NCBI RefSeq assembly: GCF_019492185.1
Contig: NZ_JAICCF010000004.1
Location: forward strand, 496,001-560,000
From: Chitinophaga rhizophila
GTDB lineage: Bacteria > Bacteroidota > Bacteroidia > Chitinophagales > Chitinophagaceae
Length of the DNA: 64,000 nt
Direction: 5' to 3'
The notes beneath the pieces were generated by a model, which ran no database searches, was not told the DNA's origin, and saw only the letters and a program-made list of their open reading frames with translations. This document shows, piece by piece, positions 46,587 to 55,494 of the stretch (position 1 is the first letter of the stretch; each line of letters starts with the position of its first letter). The translations under genes and the position numbers were made by a program.

Positions 46587-46970
46587 CTAGCCCATCGCTA
46601 CGGTCGTCGTACAGGTATATGTACTATAGTGGGATACCGTCTCCCGCAAATCTCTTAGGGAAAACGGTTTCATCAATGCACCTTCTGCGCCAGCTTCCCT
46701 GGCATGCTCGAAGATATCCGGGGCTGCTGAAACAAGAATCACGGGCACATGGCCATATTTACCACTGCTTTTTATAAACCGGCATACATCCAGCCCATTA
46801 ACACCGGATAGCTGCTTGTCCAGGACGAAGAGTTCAGGGGCTTCCACTTCTTCGTTCATAATAGCATCACAGGTGGCAAGCAACGTAAGGTCGTACAGGC
46901 CAGGTTTTAGAGCAATACCGAAAATAAACCTGATGGATTCGTCATCTTCTACTACAACGATGTGCTTCAT
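46587..46970 (-). CDS. Single-domain response regulator (receiver), upstream copy
   Basis: This 127-residue receiver domain has EDD at 8-10, the phospho-acceptor Asp in FVLDKQ (about 53), the Ser in LVSAA and the Lys in MKPF. A short Thr-rich tail (TYTCTTTVAMG) follows. It is a close paralog of the receiver at 41023. Both flank the kinase and CheB genes on the same strand, suggesting two branches of one signalling pathway. Confidence 0.9.
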   Translation of the reverse strand: MKHIVVVEDDESIRFIFGIALKPGLYDLTLLATCDAIMNEEVEAPELFVLDKQLSGVNGLDVCRFIKSSGKYGHVPVILVSAAPDIFEHAREAGAEGALMKPFSLRDLRETVSHYSTYTCTTTVAMG

Positions 46971-47355
46971 GATAATGGCTAAATTTTAAAGTTGTCAGTA
47001 ATGGTTGAAATTTCCAGGTGGGATAAACCGGAGGCATGCTAGTATTTGATGGCAACAACAAGATAAACATTCACAATGCTTACAGCGACAGTGTATTAGG
47101 GGTTGCTAACCTACATTCTAAAAGTAAAGAATGTTATTAAGATTACCCAACATTTTAGAAAAAAACATCTATAGTACAGGTTGGCAACACCTTCATTATC
47201 AGGCACTCGTCATATCCTAGCCTTTTTCTTGCTTCAAAGCAACAGCAATTAGCAGCAACACAGGTAACTTTATACACATATTCCGGCAGGTGACGACAGC
47301 AGACATGACCTGGCGGAACAGACAAAAGACGAACAGAAAGAAAAGACTGTTTCAA
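46971..47355. other. Divergent intergenic region
   Basis: This holds the upstream sides of the receiver gene (minus) and the dioxygenase-like gene (plus). Short frames are present, but none looks real. The plus-strand frame of the dioxygenase is open to 47290; that extension (MTTADMTWRNRQKTNRKKRL) is not protein-like and was not used. Confidence 0.4.
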
Positions 47356-48234
47356 ATGGAAAGACAAACTTTTATTAAATCGATAGCAGCAGGAGTATTC
47401 AGCATGACAACATTATCAGCATTTAAAAACTTTACCGATAGCCTGGGAGAAACTGAACAACTGATGCCGGTACTGTTCATCGGGCACGGCTCTCCCATGA
47501 ATGGCATTGAAGATACGGAGTTCAGCCGTCGCTGGACGCAGATGGCGAAAGAGATACCTACACCTAAAGCGGTGCTGGTTGTATCCGCGCATTGGCTCAC
47601 CAGGGGTACAAAGATCACTGCCATGGACTTTCCAAAAACGATCCATGACTTTGGCGGATTCCCTAAAGAACTGTTTGCTGTTCGTTATCCCGCCCCTGGC
47701 GATCCGCTCTTAGCAAGAGAGACGGCAAAGCTGATCCACTCCACGCAGGTGGAACTGGATCATGACTGGGGACTGGATCATGGTACCTGGACCATCATCC
47801 GCCATATGTATCCTGCGGCCAACATACCTGTGTTACAACTCAGTATTGATTACACTCAACATCCCCAGTACCATTATGACCTGGCCCGCGAACTGGCCGG
47901 GCTGAGAAAGAAAGGCGTGCTGATTGTGGGTAGCGGGAATATGGTACATAACCTGCGAATGGCAGCATGGGACAGGTTGAACGAACAGTTTGCTTACGAT
48001 TGGGCGGGTAAGATCAACGACCAGTTCAAACACCTGATACAGGAAGGCGATCATCATTCGCTGATCCATTATGATAAGTTAGGTAAGGAAGCGATGATGG
48101 CCATACCAACACCCGATCACTACCTGCCGTTACTGTACACATTGGGATTGAAACATAGTAAGGATAATGTGTCCTTCTTCAATGATAAAGCCGTGGCGGG
48201 TTCATTGACTATGACATCTGTCAGATTGGGTTAA
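47356..48234 (+). CDS. ygiD-like: 4,5-DOPA extradiol dioxygenase-like protein (LigB/YgiD family)
   Basis: This protein has 292 residues from the ATG at 47356 (MERQTFIKSIAAGVFSMTTLSAFKN), a start that gives a hydrophobic leader, so it may be exported. Family signs are VLFIGHGSPMNGIED with the first metal histidine, VVSAHWLTRG with a second, and DHDWGLDHGTWTIIRHMYP. Members are zinc- or iron-dependent ring-opening dioxygenases, and many are of unknown substrate. It stands alone, with a bidirectional terminator after it. Confidence 0.85.
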   Translation: MERQTFIKSIAAGVFSMTTLSAFKNFTDSLGETEQLMPVLFIGHGSPMNGIEDTEFSRRWTQMAKEIPTPKAVLVVSAHWLTRGTKITAMDFPKTIHDFGGFPKELFAVRYPAPGDPLLARETAKLIHSTQVELDHDWGLDHGTWTIIRHMYPAANIPVLQLSIDYTQHPQYHYDLARELAGLRKKGVLIVGSGNMVHNLRMAAWDRLNEQFAYDWAGKINDQFKHLIQEGDHHSLIHYDKLGKEAMMAIPTPDHYLPLLYTLGLKHSKDNVSFFNDKAVAGSLTMTSVRLG

Positions 48235-48239
48235 CAAGA

Positions 48240-48271
48240 AAAGAGGCCTGCTCAGCAGAGCGGGCCTCTTT
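48240..48271. terminator. Bidirectional terminator
   Basis: AAAGAGGCC-T-GCTC / GAGC-G-GGCCTCTTT with an AGCA loop lies between the convergent dioxygenase-like and SDR genes. A/T runs are present on both sides. Confidence 0.85.
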
Positions 48272-48285
48272 CCTGTATGCTTTTA

Positions 48286-49008
48286 TCATGGGTTGGTAGA
48301 CCATAGTCCCACTTCTTTCACAAATGCACGCGGTGGCAGCTTCAGATTATTCACTACCAGGAATGCCAGATCTTCCGGTTGCAATACCTTCTCTGCGTTG
48401 CCGTCTGTGAAGTTGGCGGAAAGCGTCATTTCAGTAGCAATCGTACTTGGATTCACCGTAGTAACCCGTACATTCGACTTACGTACTTCCTGCATGATTG
48501 CTTCTGTCAGGTTGATAACAGCTGCCTTGGACGCGCCATAGGCACTCATCTTAGCTGCGCCTTTCAGTCCGGCGGTAGAGGCCACATTGATAATATCGCC
48601 TTTACCCTGTTCCAGGATGTAAGGCAATACCTCGCGTACCATATAATAGGTACCCATTACATTCACCTGCATCACTTTTTCCCATTGTTCAACCGGTACT
48701 TCCAGGATGCCGCCATATGCCAGGATACCGGCATTGTTAACCAGGATATCAATGGTCTTCAGTGTACCTGCCAGGCTGGCTACTGCAGCTTTGACCTGCT
48801 GATAGTCACCTACATCAGCTGTTGCGTAGGCTACCTGGATGTCTGCATTTTGCTCTTTTGCTGCGGCAGCTACGGCTTCGAGGTCAGTGGCTGTTCTGGC
48901 TATAAGGCCGAGATGTACACCTTCTGCTGCCAGCGCCAGCGCCATTGCTTTACCAAGTCCCTTTCCTGCGCCGGTGATAACGGCGGTCTTTCCCTTTAAT
49001 GATTGCAT
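48286..49008 (-). CDS. Short-chain dehydrogenase/reductase (FabG-like)
   Basis: This 240-residue Rossmann-fold enzyme has the cofactor motif TGAGKGLG (12-19), NNAG (about 90-93), Ser in NVASTAG, and catalytic YGASK (about 155-159). An aromatic-free C-terminus ends LWSTNP. It uses NAD(P)H to reduce or oxidise a carbonyl or alcohol. Fatty-acid FabG is a close relative, but the lone position argues for another substrate. Confidence 0.88.
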   Translation of the reverse strand: MQSLKGKTAVITGAGKGLGKAMALALAAEGVHLGLIARTATDLEAVAAAAKEQNADIQVAYATADVGDYQQVKAAVASLAGTLKTIDILVNNAGILAYGGILEVPVEQWEKVMQVNVMGTYYMVREVLPYILEQGKGDIINVASTAGLKGAAKMSAYGASKAAVINLTEAIMQEVRKSNVRVTTVNPSTIATEMTLSANFTDGNAEKVLQPEDLAFLVVNNLKLPPRAFVKEVGLWSTNP

Positions 49009-49790
49009 ATATTGATATTATTCGTTGACTGATGATGGCTGCCCCAGAAGGCAGTTGACCGCTGCAAAACTCCTAAGATTTGAATTTCAAACCAAACAAA
49101 TACAGAGAAATTACCAGCTGACCGATATGCCCCATGACTATCCGTAATATATACACGAAAAAAGTATATGCCATTTCGGCGGACGATCATCGGCTCATCT
49201 TCCTGCTGTCTTCCCGGCCGGTGTAGCCGGCAAGACCACGCACTATACGTTTTAGCTTATAGCAACACTTTCGGTAACTGATGTTTATGCAATATAAACC
49301 AGCTATTTACATTCTCCAATAGATTCCGGACTTAACTAGTTAACAGACCATAGTAAATGTGTATGAGCATTGTTGAGATGGAGCCGGCGATGGCTGACAG
49401 CCTGGCAAATTGTACTACCGCTTGTTGTTATTATAATTACCTAAAGGCGATGCCGGCAGTCGGCAGGTGGTAGCGATGCCTGCAGGAGAAAATGCTTGCT
49501 GATCCACCCAATGATATGCAATTTTCACGCCAGGGTAAACAGCCGGTTTTTACCTGCTTTGTTCGTCGCTTGTTCGTCGCTTCGCCGTCGCTTGTTCGTC
49601 CCTTGTTCGAACACGCTTCTTTTGCCAGTCGGTTGTACTAGCCGTCAACAATGATCGCCAGCATATTGTTCCGCCATTCCGCATAAAACAGGAAAATTGC
49701 CGGTTACTTGTCCCGGCATCCAAACCAAAAGCCATAAAACAGTGTTAATTTCCATGCGAGTCCATTTCGCCACCAAAAAAACCACACGTA
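49009..49790. other. Long intergenic region with an 11-bp tandem repeat
   Basis: 782 bases without a supported gene. It contains the 11-bp tandem repeat listed separately. No RNA gene was recognised, and small frames on both strands have unlikely composition. Confidence 0.5.
49559..49610. repeat. 11-bp tandem repeat (about 4.7 copies)
   Basis: The units TTGTTCGTCGC, TTGTTCGTCGC, TTCGCCGTCGC, TTGTTCGTCCC and a partial TTGTTCGA follow one another without spacers. One full turn of DNA per unit could matter for bending or protein binding, but slippage is the simpler view. Confidence 0.9.
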
Positions 49791-50321
49791 ATGAAAGCTT
49801 TACAATTGCTGCAGACCATGATGCTTTTCCTGGGTATCACGGGTATCGTACGCGCACAGTCCACCAGCGCCGACATGATCAAAGAATGGGAACGCGCCAA
49901 GGCCTACACCAAAGAGTACCTTGATGCCATGCCCGAAAAGGACTATGCATTGAAGCCGACCCCTGAGATGCGCTCCTTTGCCGACCAGATGCTGCACCTT
50001 ACAGATGCCAACTACGGTTTTGCAGCTGCAGCCAGCGGTACTAAAAGTCCTGTTGGATTCGGGGAATCAGAAAAATCGACTGACAAGTCAAAAGAAGGTG
50101 TTACCAGGTCGGTAATGGAAGGGTATGATTTTGTGATCAGCAGCCTGCAGAAGATGTCTCCTGAACAGTTGAATGAGAAGATTAAATTGTTTGACCGGTT
50201 TGATGTAACCAGAAGAATGGCCTTCGACAAAGCATTTGAACACCAGACCCACCATCGCGGACAAACCACCGCTTACCTGCGGCTGGCTGGTGTAACACCG
50301 CCTATGGAGAAGTTGTTCTGA
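49791..50321 (+). CDS. DinB family protein with signal peptide
   Basis: This 176-residue protein has a signal peptide (MKALQLLQTMMLFLGITGIVRAQ). The mature part is a DinB four-helix bundle: MRSFADQMLHLTDANYGF holds the first metal histidine and FEHQTHHRGQTTAYLRLAGV the other two. Such proteins bind a divalent metal and include thiol-dependent transferases; the role here is unknown. It stands alone. Confidence 0.85.
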   Translation: MKALQLLQTMMLFLGITGIVRAQSTSADMIKEWERAKAYTKEYLDAMPEKDYALKPTPEMRSFADQMLHLTDANYGFAAAASGTKSPVGFGESEKSTDKSKEGVTRSVMEGYDFVISSLQKMSPEQLNEKIKLFDRFDVTRRMAFDKAFEHQTHHRGQTTAYLRLAGVTPPMEKLF

Positions 50322-50336
50322 GAAAGTGCTTTTTCT

Positions 50337-50379
50337 GCTTATCCTGCGTTGAACCGGTCGGGCATAACGCAGGGTAAGC
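50337..50379. terminator. Bidirectional hairpin
   Basis: The arms GCTTATCCTGCGTT and AACGCAGGGTAAGC (one wobble) with a 15-base loop lie between the stops of the DinB-like gene and the convergent cbiA. Confidence 0.7.
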
Positions 50380-50393
50380 ATAACACAGCTAAT

Positions 50394-51686
50394 TCAGACC
50401 ATAGTCAGCCAATCCTGTTGCTCTCCCCAGTAGAGGTGCAGGTAAGACGCAATGACATTGCGCTTCCGGTATACCGGCATCGGCACCTCTATCCCTCTTG
50501 CGTTGTATACCGTGCCTAGTTTTTCGAGGGGGGCTGTCTCCTCACAACGGGAATAATGAAATTCATGCCCTTTAAAGCGTTTTTGCCCTATGCTGACCTC
50601 CCGGTAGCCTAATGACAATTTCGCGTCTTTCATGGTCGTTTTAATGCCCAGGAAACCCACCATCGGATATTCGGTACCATCCCGGTCAGCGAGGGTCTCT
50701 CCCAGGTACATCATCCCCCCACATTCCGCAATCACTTTTCCGCCGCTGGTGCAATGGTCCAGGATGGACTGCCGCATCGGGGTATTGGCACTCAACGCTT
50801 CCAGATGCAGTTCAGGGTAACCGCCGGCCAGGTATAGCAGGTCGGCTGGCGGCAGCTGGTGGTCGTGCAGCGGACTGAATAGCGTAACGGTACCGAGTTT
50901 GTGCAATGCTGCGAGATTCTCTGCATAGGTAAAATTGAAAGCCTCATCACTGGCTACTGCGATGCGCAGCTGTCCCTTCGGGGAATCTGGTATGGGGGTG
51001 GCGGCAGGCAGCGGGCTGCGCATGCTATCAAGTATCAGGTCTATATCGACGGTTTTGGCAATATGTGCAGCGGCGGCTTCTATTATCCCCTCATAATCAT
51101 GTTCGGCTGAAATGGCCAGTCCGAGGTGACGGGACGGGATCTTCACCGCGTCATTCACCGGCACATATCCTAATGGGGTTACTCCCAGGTCGGCACAGGC
51201 ATCTTTGAGGAACTGGTAATGACTGGCAGTATTGACAAAGTTAAAGATGACGCCAGCGATCCTGATTCCGGGATGAAAATGCATGAAGCCATAAATAAGT
51301 GGGGCGACGGAGTAAGCCATCGCCTTTGCATTGACAACGAGTATTACCGGCAGGTGCAGCAACATGGCAATTTCTGCGCTGCTGCCTTTCATCCGGTCTG
51401 CCCCGTCAAAGAGGCCCATAACTCCTTCGGTGATCACCACATCCGCCTGCGCGCTATATTTACCATATACCTCTTTCAGATGTGCTTCACTCATCATGAA
51501 GGTATCCAGATTGATACTGGCCGTATGGGCGGCAAGCGTATGATGTTTTGTATCGATGTAGTCAGGACCGCACTTAAACGGCTGTACGCGCAACCCACGG
51601 TTATGGAGTAAGCGCAGCAGGCCCAGTGTGATGGTGGTTTTACCTGAATTACTGCCTGGTGCTGCAATTAAAAACTGAGGTGTCAT
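50394..51686 (-). CDS. cbiA: Cobyrinate a,c-diamide synthase
   Basis: This protein has 430 residues from the ATG at 51686; a TTG at 51695 would overlap the -7 box. The N-terminal P-loop amidotransferase domain has APGSNSGKTTITLGLL, CGPDYIDTKHH and VVITEGVMGLFDG. The C-terminal class I glutamine amidotransferase-like domain (LLYLAGGYPELH, AECGGMMYLGE with the nucleophile Cys) fits CbiA/CobB. It amidates the a and c side chains of cobyrinate, using glutamine and ATP, in the cytoplasm. It is divergent from cbiP with about 30 bases between the start codons. Confidence 0.93.
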   Translation of the reverse strand: MTPQFLIAAPGSNSGKTTITLGLLRLLHNRGLRVQPFKCGPDYIDTKHHTLAAHTASINLDTFMMSEAHLKEVYGKYSAQADVVITEGVMGLFDGADRMKGSSAEIAMLLHLPVILVVNAKAMAYSVAPLIYGFMHFHPGIRIAGVIFNFVNTASHYQFLKDACADLGVTPLGYVPVNDAVKIPSRHLGLAISAEHDYEGIIEAAAAHIAKTVDIDLILDSMRSPLPAATPIPDSPKGQLRIAVASDEAFNFTYAENLAALHKLGTVTLFSPLHDHQLPPADLLYLAGGYPELHLEALSANTPMRQSILDHCTSGGKVIAECGGMMYLGETLADRDGTEYPMVGFLGIKTTMKDAKLSLGYREVSIGQKRFKGHEFHYSRCEETAPLEKLGTVYNARGIEVPMPVYRKRNVIASYLHLYWGEQQDWLTMV

Positions 51687-51692
51687 GTCGGT

Positions 51693-51700
51693 CAAAGATA
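51693..51700 (-). promoter_or_regulatory. Predicted -7 box for cbiA
   Basis: On the minus strand TATCTTTG matches TAnnTTTG exactly and ends 6 bases before the ATG at 51686, which would leave little or no leader. A plus-strand near-match (TAATTTCG) at 51702-51709 lies before cbiP. No good -33 box was seen for either. Confidence 0.35.
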
Positions 51701-51716
51701 GTAATTTCGTATCCTT

Positions 51717-53189
51717 ATGCAGCGACTAAAGTCTATCATGTTTGCCGGTACCGCGTCGGATGTCGGAAAGAGTTTAATCAATACAGGGATGTGCCGCATT
51801 TTCAGACAGGATGGCTATCATCCTGCACCGTTCAAGGCACAGAATATGTCCCTGAACAGCTATGCAACACCTGATGGCTTTGAGATCGGCCGCGCGCAGG
51901 CGGTACAGGCAGAAGCCTGTGGCATACCCTGTAGTACTGATATGAATCCGGTGTTACTGAAGCCGACGAGCGAGAAGGCATCACAGGTCGTATTACTGGG
52001 CAAACCAGTAGGCAGTCAGTCGGCCTATGATTACTTTATGGGTAATAACAAACAGGAGCTGTTCAATGAGGCAAAAGCGGCGTATGACAGGCTACGCATC
52101 CAACACAACCCGGTAGTAATGGAAGGCGCAGGCAGCATCAGTGAGCTGAATCTTAAGCACCGGGATATCACGAACATGCGCATGGCCGGGCATGCGGGTG
52201 CAGATGTATACCTGGTGGCAGATATAGACCGGGGCGGCGTGTTTGCCAGTGTATATGGAACAGTGGCGCTGCTATCGGCAGAGGAACGTCAACTGCTGAA
52301 AGGGATTATTATCAATAAATTCCGGGGAGATGCCCGGTTATTTGAAAGTGGCAGAACCATGATAGAAGATCTGTGCGGCGTACCCGTGGTCGGCGTGGTG
52401 CCCTATCGGAAAGATATCTATATTGAAGAAGAAGATTCGGTCGGGCTGGAGCAGAAGCACCGGCAGCTGACGTCAGGTAAGGTGAATATTGCGGTTGTAC
52501 TGCTGAACCGTCTTTCTAACTTTACCGACTTTCATGTACTGGAAAGAGATGAACGCGTGCATCTCTTCTACAGTAACAATCCCGCCGACCTGGAGAAAGC
52601 GGATATCATTATTCTGCCTGGTAGTAAAAACACCATTGCAGATCTGACAGATATCAAAAACAATGGTGTAGCCAGGGCTATTATACAGGCACACAGGAAC
52701 AACAAAACGGTCATCGGTATATGCGGTGGCTATCAGATGATGGGAACTGTTGTAGAAGACCCGCATCATGTAGAGGGTATGGTGGAAGCAATGCCGGGAC
52801 TGGGCCTATTACCCGTAGCTACCACACTGACGCAGGAGAAGGTGACTGAACAATGCCGATTCTTCTACAAAGGACAGCCAGCCATCTGTGAGGGGTATGA
52901 GATTCATATGGGTATGACCAGCGCTACGGAAGACGATCGTCCGCTGAACAGGACGCTGTCTGGGCACGCAGACGGCTATCTGCTGAGTGACAACTGCTGG
53001 GGTACCTACATACATGGTATTCTTGACAATGCGGCTGTGGTTGACGACCTGCTGAAAGGCTATAGCGGGCCGGCAGCAACACCGTTCAATTATATATCTT
53101 TTAAAGAGGAACAGTATGATAAACTGGCACAGCATCTACGGGAACATATAGACATGGATTATATTTACAGACAATTAAAGATGCAGTAA
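51717..53189 (+). CDS. cbiP: Cobyric acid synthase
   Basis: This 490-residue protein is CobQ/CbiP. The N-terminal ATPase part has FAGTASDVGKS (P-loop), FKAQNMSLNSY and VVMEGAGSISELNL. The middle has IILPGSKNTIADL. The C-terminal amidotransferase part has GICGGYQMMG (nucleophile Cys) and YIHGILDN. It amidates side chains b, d, e and g of adenosylcobyrinate diamide. A start at 51738 (MFAGTASDV) is also possible. The stop overlaps the next ATG (TAATG), coupling it to cobD. Confidence 0.95.
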   Translation: MQRLKSIMFAGTASDVGKSLINTGMCRIFRQDGYHPAPFKAQNMSLNSYATPDGFEIGRAQAVQAEACGIPCSTDMNPVLLKPTSEKASQVVLLGKPVGSQSAYDYFMGNNKQELFNEAKAAYDRLRIQHNPVVMEGAGSISELNLKHRDITNMRMAGHAGADVYLVADIDRGGVFASVYGTVALLSAEERQLLKGIIINKFRGDARLFESGRTMIEDLCGVPVVGVVPYRKDIYIEEEDSVGLEQKHRQLTSGKVNIAVVLLNRLSNFTDFHVLERDERVHLFYSNNPADLEKADIIILPGSKNTIADLTDIKNNGVARAIIQAHRNNKTVIGICGGYQMMGTVVEDPHHVEGMVEAMPGLGLLPVATTLTQEKVTEQCRFFYKGQPAICEGYEIHMGMTSATEDDRPLNRTLSGHADGYLLSDNCWGTYIHGILDNAAVVDDLLKGYSGPAATPFNYISFKEEQYDKLAQHLREHIDMDYIYRQLKMQ

Positions 53190-54217
53190 TGATCAATGGT
53201 CACGGAGACGACAGGTACCTGTTTAATTATCCTGTCAATGCGGATTTCAGTTCTAATGTTTACTATGAAGGCTTTTCCGAAGGATTGCAGGAGCACCTGA
53301 CCGGGCGGCTGCAAAAACTGAATAATTATCCGGAGGCAAATGCGCAAAGTCTGCAACATGCATTGGCCGACTGGCACCAGCTGAGCGCACCGCAGGTACT
53401 GGTAACCAATGGCGCAACAGAAGCTTTTTACCTGGTAGCGCATGCATTCAGGAGAAGATCAGTTACCGTTGCTATACCGGCATTTGCGGAATACGAAGAT
53501 GCCTGTCAGGCAAACGATCTGGAGATCAGTTTCATCAGCTATGATGAACTGAACGCAGATACCCGCTGCTGGTCAGACCTGGTGTTCTTTGGTAATCCTA
53601 ACAATCCGACAGGAGCGATACTTTCTGTTGATACTGTCCGGGAAATACTGTTGTCTCATCCGCAGACCACCTTCGTGATTGACGAAGCTTATGTTGACTT
53701 TACGGAAGCAGCGATCTCTATGGTGCCCTTCCTGGATCAGCATCCGAACCTGGTCATTATTAAGTCGCTGACCAAAACGTATGCTATTCCTGGCTTAAGA
53801 CTGGGTTACATCTTAAGCAGCGAAGCGATGATTGCTAAGCTATTAAGCGCGAAGATGCCCTGGTCAGTGAATACGCTGGCCATTGAAGCCGGACTATATA
53901 TCACCCGGCACAGCGATCAACTGCAGTTACCTATCCGGGCATTACGCCGGGATACGGCGGAATTAATAGCACAGTTAAGCGCAGTCGATGGCATCAGGAT
54001 CAGGGATACACATACTAACTTCTTTCTGTGTGACACCACAGCAGGAACGGCGGCTGACCTGAAGCAGTACCTGCTGGCACAACATGGCTTACTGATCAGA
54101 GACGCTGCGAATTTCAGAAGTCTGACACCGCAGCATTTCCGTATAGCAACGCAGCGGCCTGCGGATAATCATTCACTGGTAAAAGGAATCAGCGCATGGA
54201 TCAGCAGTTTCTCCTGA
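53189..54217 (+). CDS. cobD: Threonine-phosphate decarboxylase / CobC-like aminotransferase-fold enzyme
   Basis: This 342-residue PLP enzyme has FFGNPNNPTGAIL, DEAYVDFTE, and the PLP lysine in SLTKTYAIPGLRLGY, like histidinol-phosphate aminotransferases. In a cobalamin operon between cbiP and cbiB, this type is usually the L-threonine-O-3-phosphate decarboxylase that makes the aminopropanol phosphate arm. The same fold also covers CobC, so the exact name rests on context. The end overlaps cbiB by 22 bases. Confidence 0.85.
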   Translation: MINGHGDDRYLFNYPVNADFSSNVYYEGFSEGLQEHLTGRLQKLNNYPEANAQSLQHALADWHQLSAPQVLVTNGATEAFYLVAHAFRRRSVTVAIPAFAEYEDACQANDLEISFISYDELNADTRCWSDLVFFGNPNNPTGAILSVDTVREILLSHPQTTFVIDEAYVDFTEAAISMVPFLDQHPNLVIIKSLTKTYAIPGLRLGYILSSEAMIAKLLSAKMPWSVNTLAIEAGLYITRHSDQLQLPIRALRRDTAELIAQLSAVDGIRIRDTHTNFFLCDTTAGTAADLKQYLLAQHGLLIRDAANFRSLTPQHFRIATQRPADNHSLVKGISAWISSFS

Positions 54218-55182
54218 TAGCGGTTCCCTTGCTGGCAGGTTATATATTGGACCTGTTACTGGGGGATCCCCGCTGGCTGCCGCATCCTATCCGCCTGTTC
54301 GGCAATACGATTGACCGGGGTACGAAAGCTTTGAACAGCGGGCAGCACCGGTTTGTGAAAGGGATGCTGATGACAGTAGTGTTGTGCAGCACCACCTGGC
54401 TGTTCTTCTACACGGTGCAGTACTATTTACTGCAAACAGGTACGCCGGTATGGTATTACCTGTTCAGTAGCATATTTGTTTTCTACGGACTGGCCAACAG
54501 AAGTTTATTGCAGGAAGGCAGAGAGGTGTTTGATACCCTGGCCCATCAGGGGCTGGAAGCAGGAAGGAAACGATTATCTTGGATAGTAGGACGGGAAACG
54601 ACCCATCTGAACGAAAATCAGATCCGTACAGCCGTGTTTGAGACGCTGTCGGAAAACCTGAGCGATGGAGTCATAGCACCGCTGTTTTATTATGCCATCG
54701 GCGGCGTGCCTGCCATGATGACCTATAAAATGATCAACACGCTCGACTCAATGATCGGCTACAAGAAGGAGCAGTATTTCTGGTTTGGTAAATTTGCTGC
54801 CAGGCTGGATGACGTAGCTAACTATGTTCCCGCCAGGATCACTGCTTTCCTGATGATAGTGGTGACATTCAGTAAGCGGGGATGGATGTATATACTCAGG
54901 TATGGACACCAGCATGCAAGTCCTAATTCGGGGTATCCCGAAGCAGCGCTTGCAGGGATTATGGATCTCCGGTTTGGCGGACCGAATACCTACCATGGCC
55001 AGGTGGTAGTAAAACCGTATATAGGCACACGTGCGCGACCGATCGGGCATGAGGAAATAGGAAAAGTGGTATGGGTAAATCACGGGGTTACATTGGTTTC
55101 GGTAATTGTCATCCTGGTTGTTAACGCCATAGTGGTTATTTCCCCTAAAACCACTACATTTGCGACAGTTCTTGGTTTTTAG
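54196..55182 (+). CDS. cbiB: Adenosylcobinamide-phosphate synthase
   Basis: This 328-residue membrane protein has LAGYILDLLLGDPRWLPHPIRLFGNTIDRGTKAL at the start, the CbiB/CobD signature. Several membrane segments follow, with DGVIAPLFYYAIGGVPAMMTYKMINTLDSMIGYK in the middle and GAPN-like GGPNTYHG near the end. It joins aminopropanol phosphate to adenosylcobyric acid. It is the last gene before the riboswitch. Confidence 0.95.
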   Translation: MDQQFLLIAVPLLAGYILDLLLGDPRWLPHPIRLFGNTIDRGTKALNSGQHRFVKGMLMTVVLCSTTWLFFYTVQYYLLQTGTPVWYYLFSSIFVFYGLANRSLLQEGREVFDTLAHQGLEAGRKRLSWIVGRETTHLNENQIRTAVFETLSENLSDGVIAPLFYYAIGGVPAMMTYKMINTLDSMIGYKKEQYFWFGKFAARLDDVANYVPARITAFLMIVVTFSKRGWMYILRYGHQHASPNSGYPEAALAGIMDLRFGGPNTYHGQVVVKPYIGTRARPIGHEEIGKVVWVNHGVTLVSVIVILVVNAIVVISPKTTTFATVLGF

Positions 55183-55199
55183 TCCGGCGTGACCGGACC

Positions 55200-55345
55200 G
55201 AAATTAAAAGGGAATTTGGTGTAAATCCAAAACAGTTCCCGCTGCTGTAAGTTCTTAGCCAGCTTTTAACCAGTGCCACTTTCATGATGCTCATCAGATG
55301 GGAAGGCGTTAAAAGTAGAACAAGTCAGAAGACCTGCCAACAACG
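55200..55345 (+). ncRNA. Cobalamin riboswitch aptamer
   Basis: The core elements are present in order: GGGAAtttGGTGtAAaTCC and CCCGCtgCTGT at about 55210-55249; GCCACT at 55275-55280 and GGGAAGGC at 55300-55307; then the B12 box AGTCAGaAGACCTGCC at 55323-55338. It sits between cbiB and the downstream ferredoxin-like gene. Cobalamin binding should lower expression of the genes from 55495 onward. A hairpin GTCCGG-CGTGA-CCGGAC lies directly before it at 55182-55198. Confidence 0.9.
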
Positions 55346-55393
55346 ATGTTTATCCAATACTTCGGGAAGAAAGTAATCAGGAGACAATGTACA

Positions 55394-55411
55394 GTATACC
55401 GCCCGGTATAC
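55394..55411 (+). promoter_or_regulatory. Hairpin in riboswitch expression platform
   Basis: The stem GTATACC-GCCC-GGTATAC lies about 50 bases past the B12 box and about 55-100 bases before the possible starts of the next gene. It has no U-tract, so it is more likely part of a translational or folding switch than a terminator. Unproven. Confidence 0.4.
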
Positions 55412-55494
55412 CTGCTTGTGTTTTCACCCTTCTTTCCGCAGTCTTGTTTATCATTAACGGGTAATTAATGTATTCATTTAAAGCAATCACCGGT

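Noticed and set aside
55182..55198. Terminator between cbiB and the riboswitch
   Set aside because: GTCCGG-CGTGA-CCGGAC forms a short hairpin but has no U-tract, so it was not listed as a terminator.
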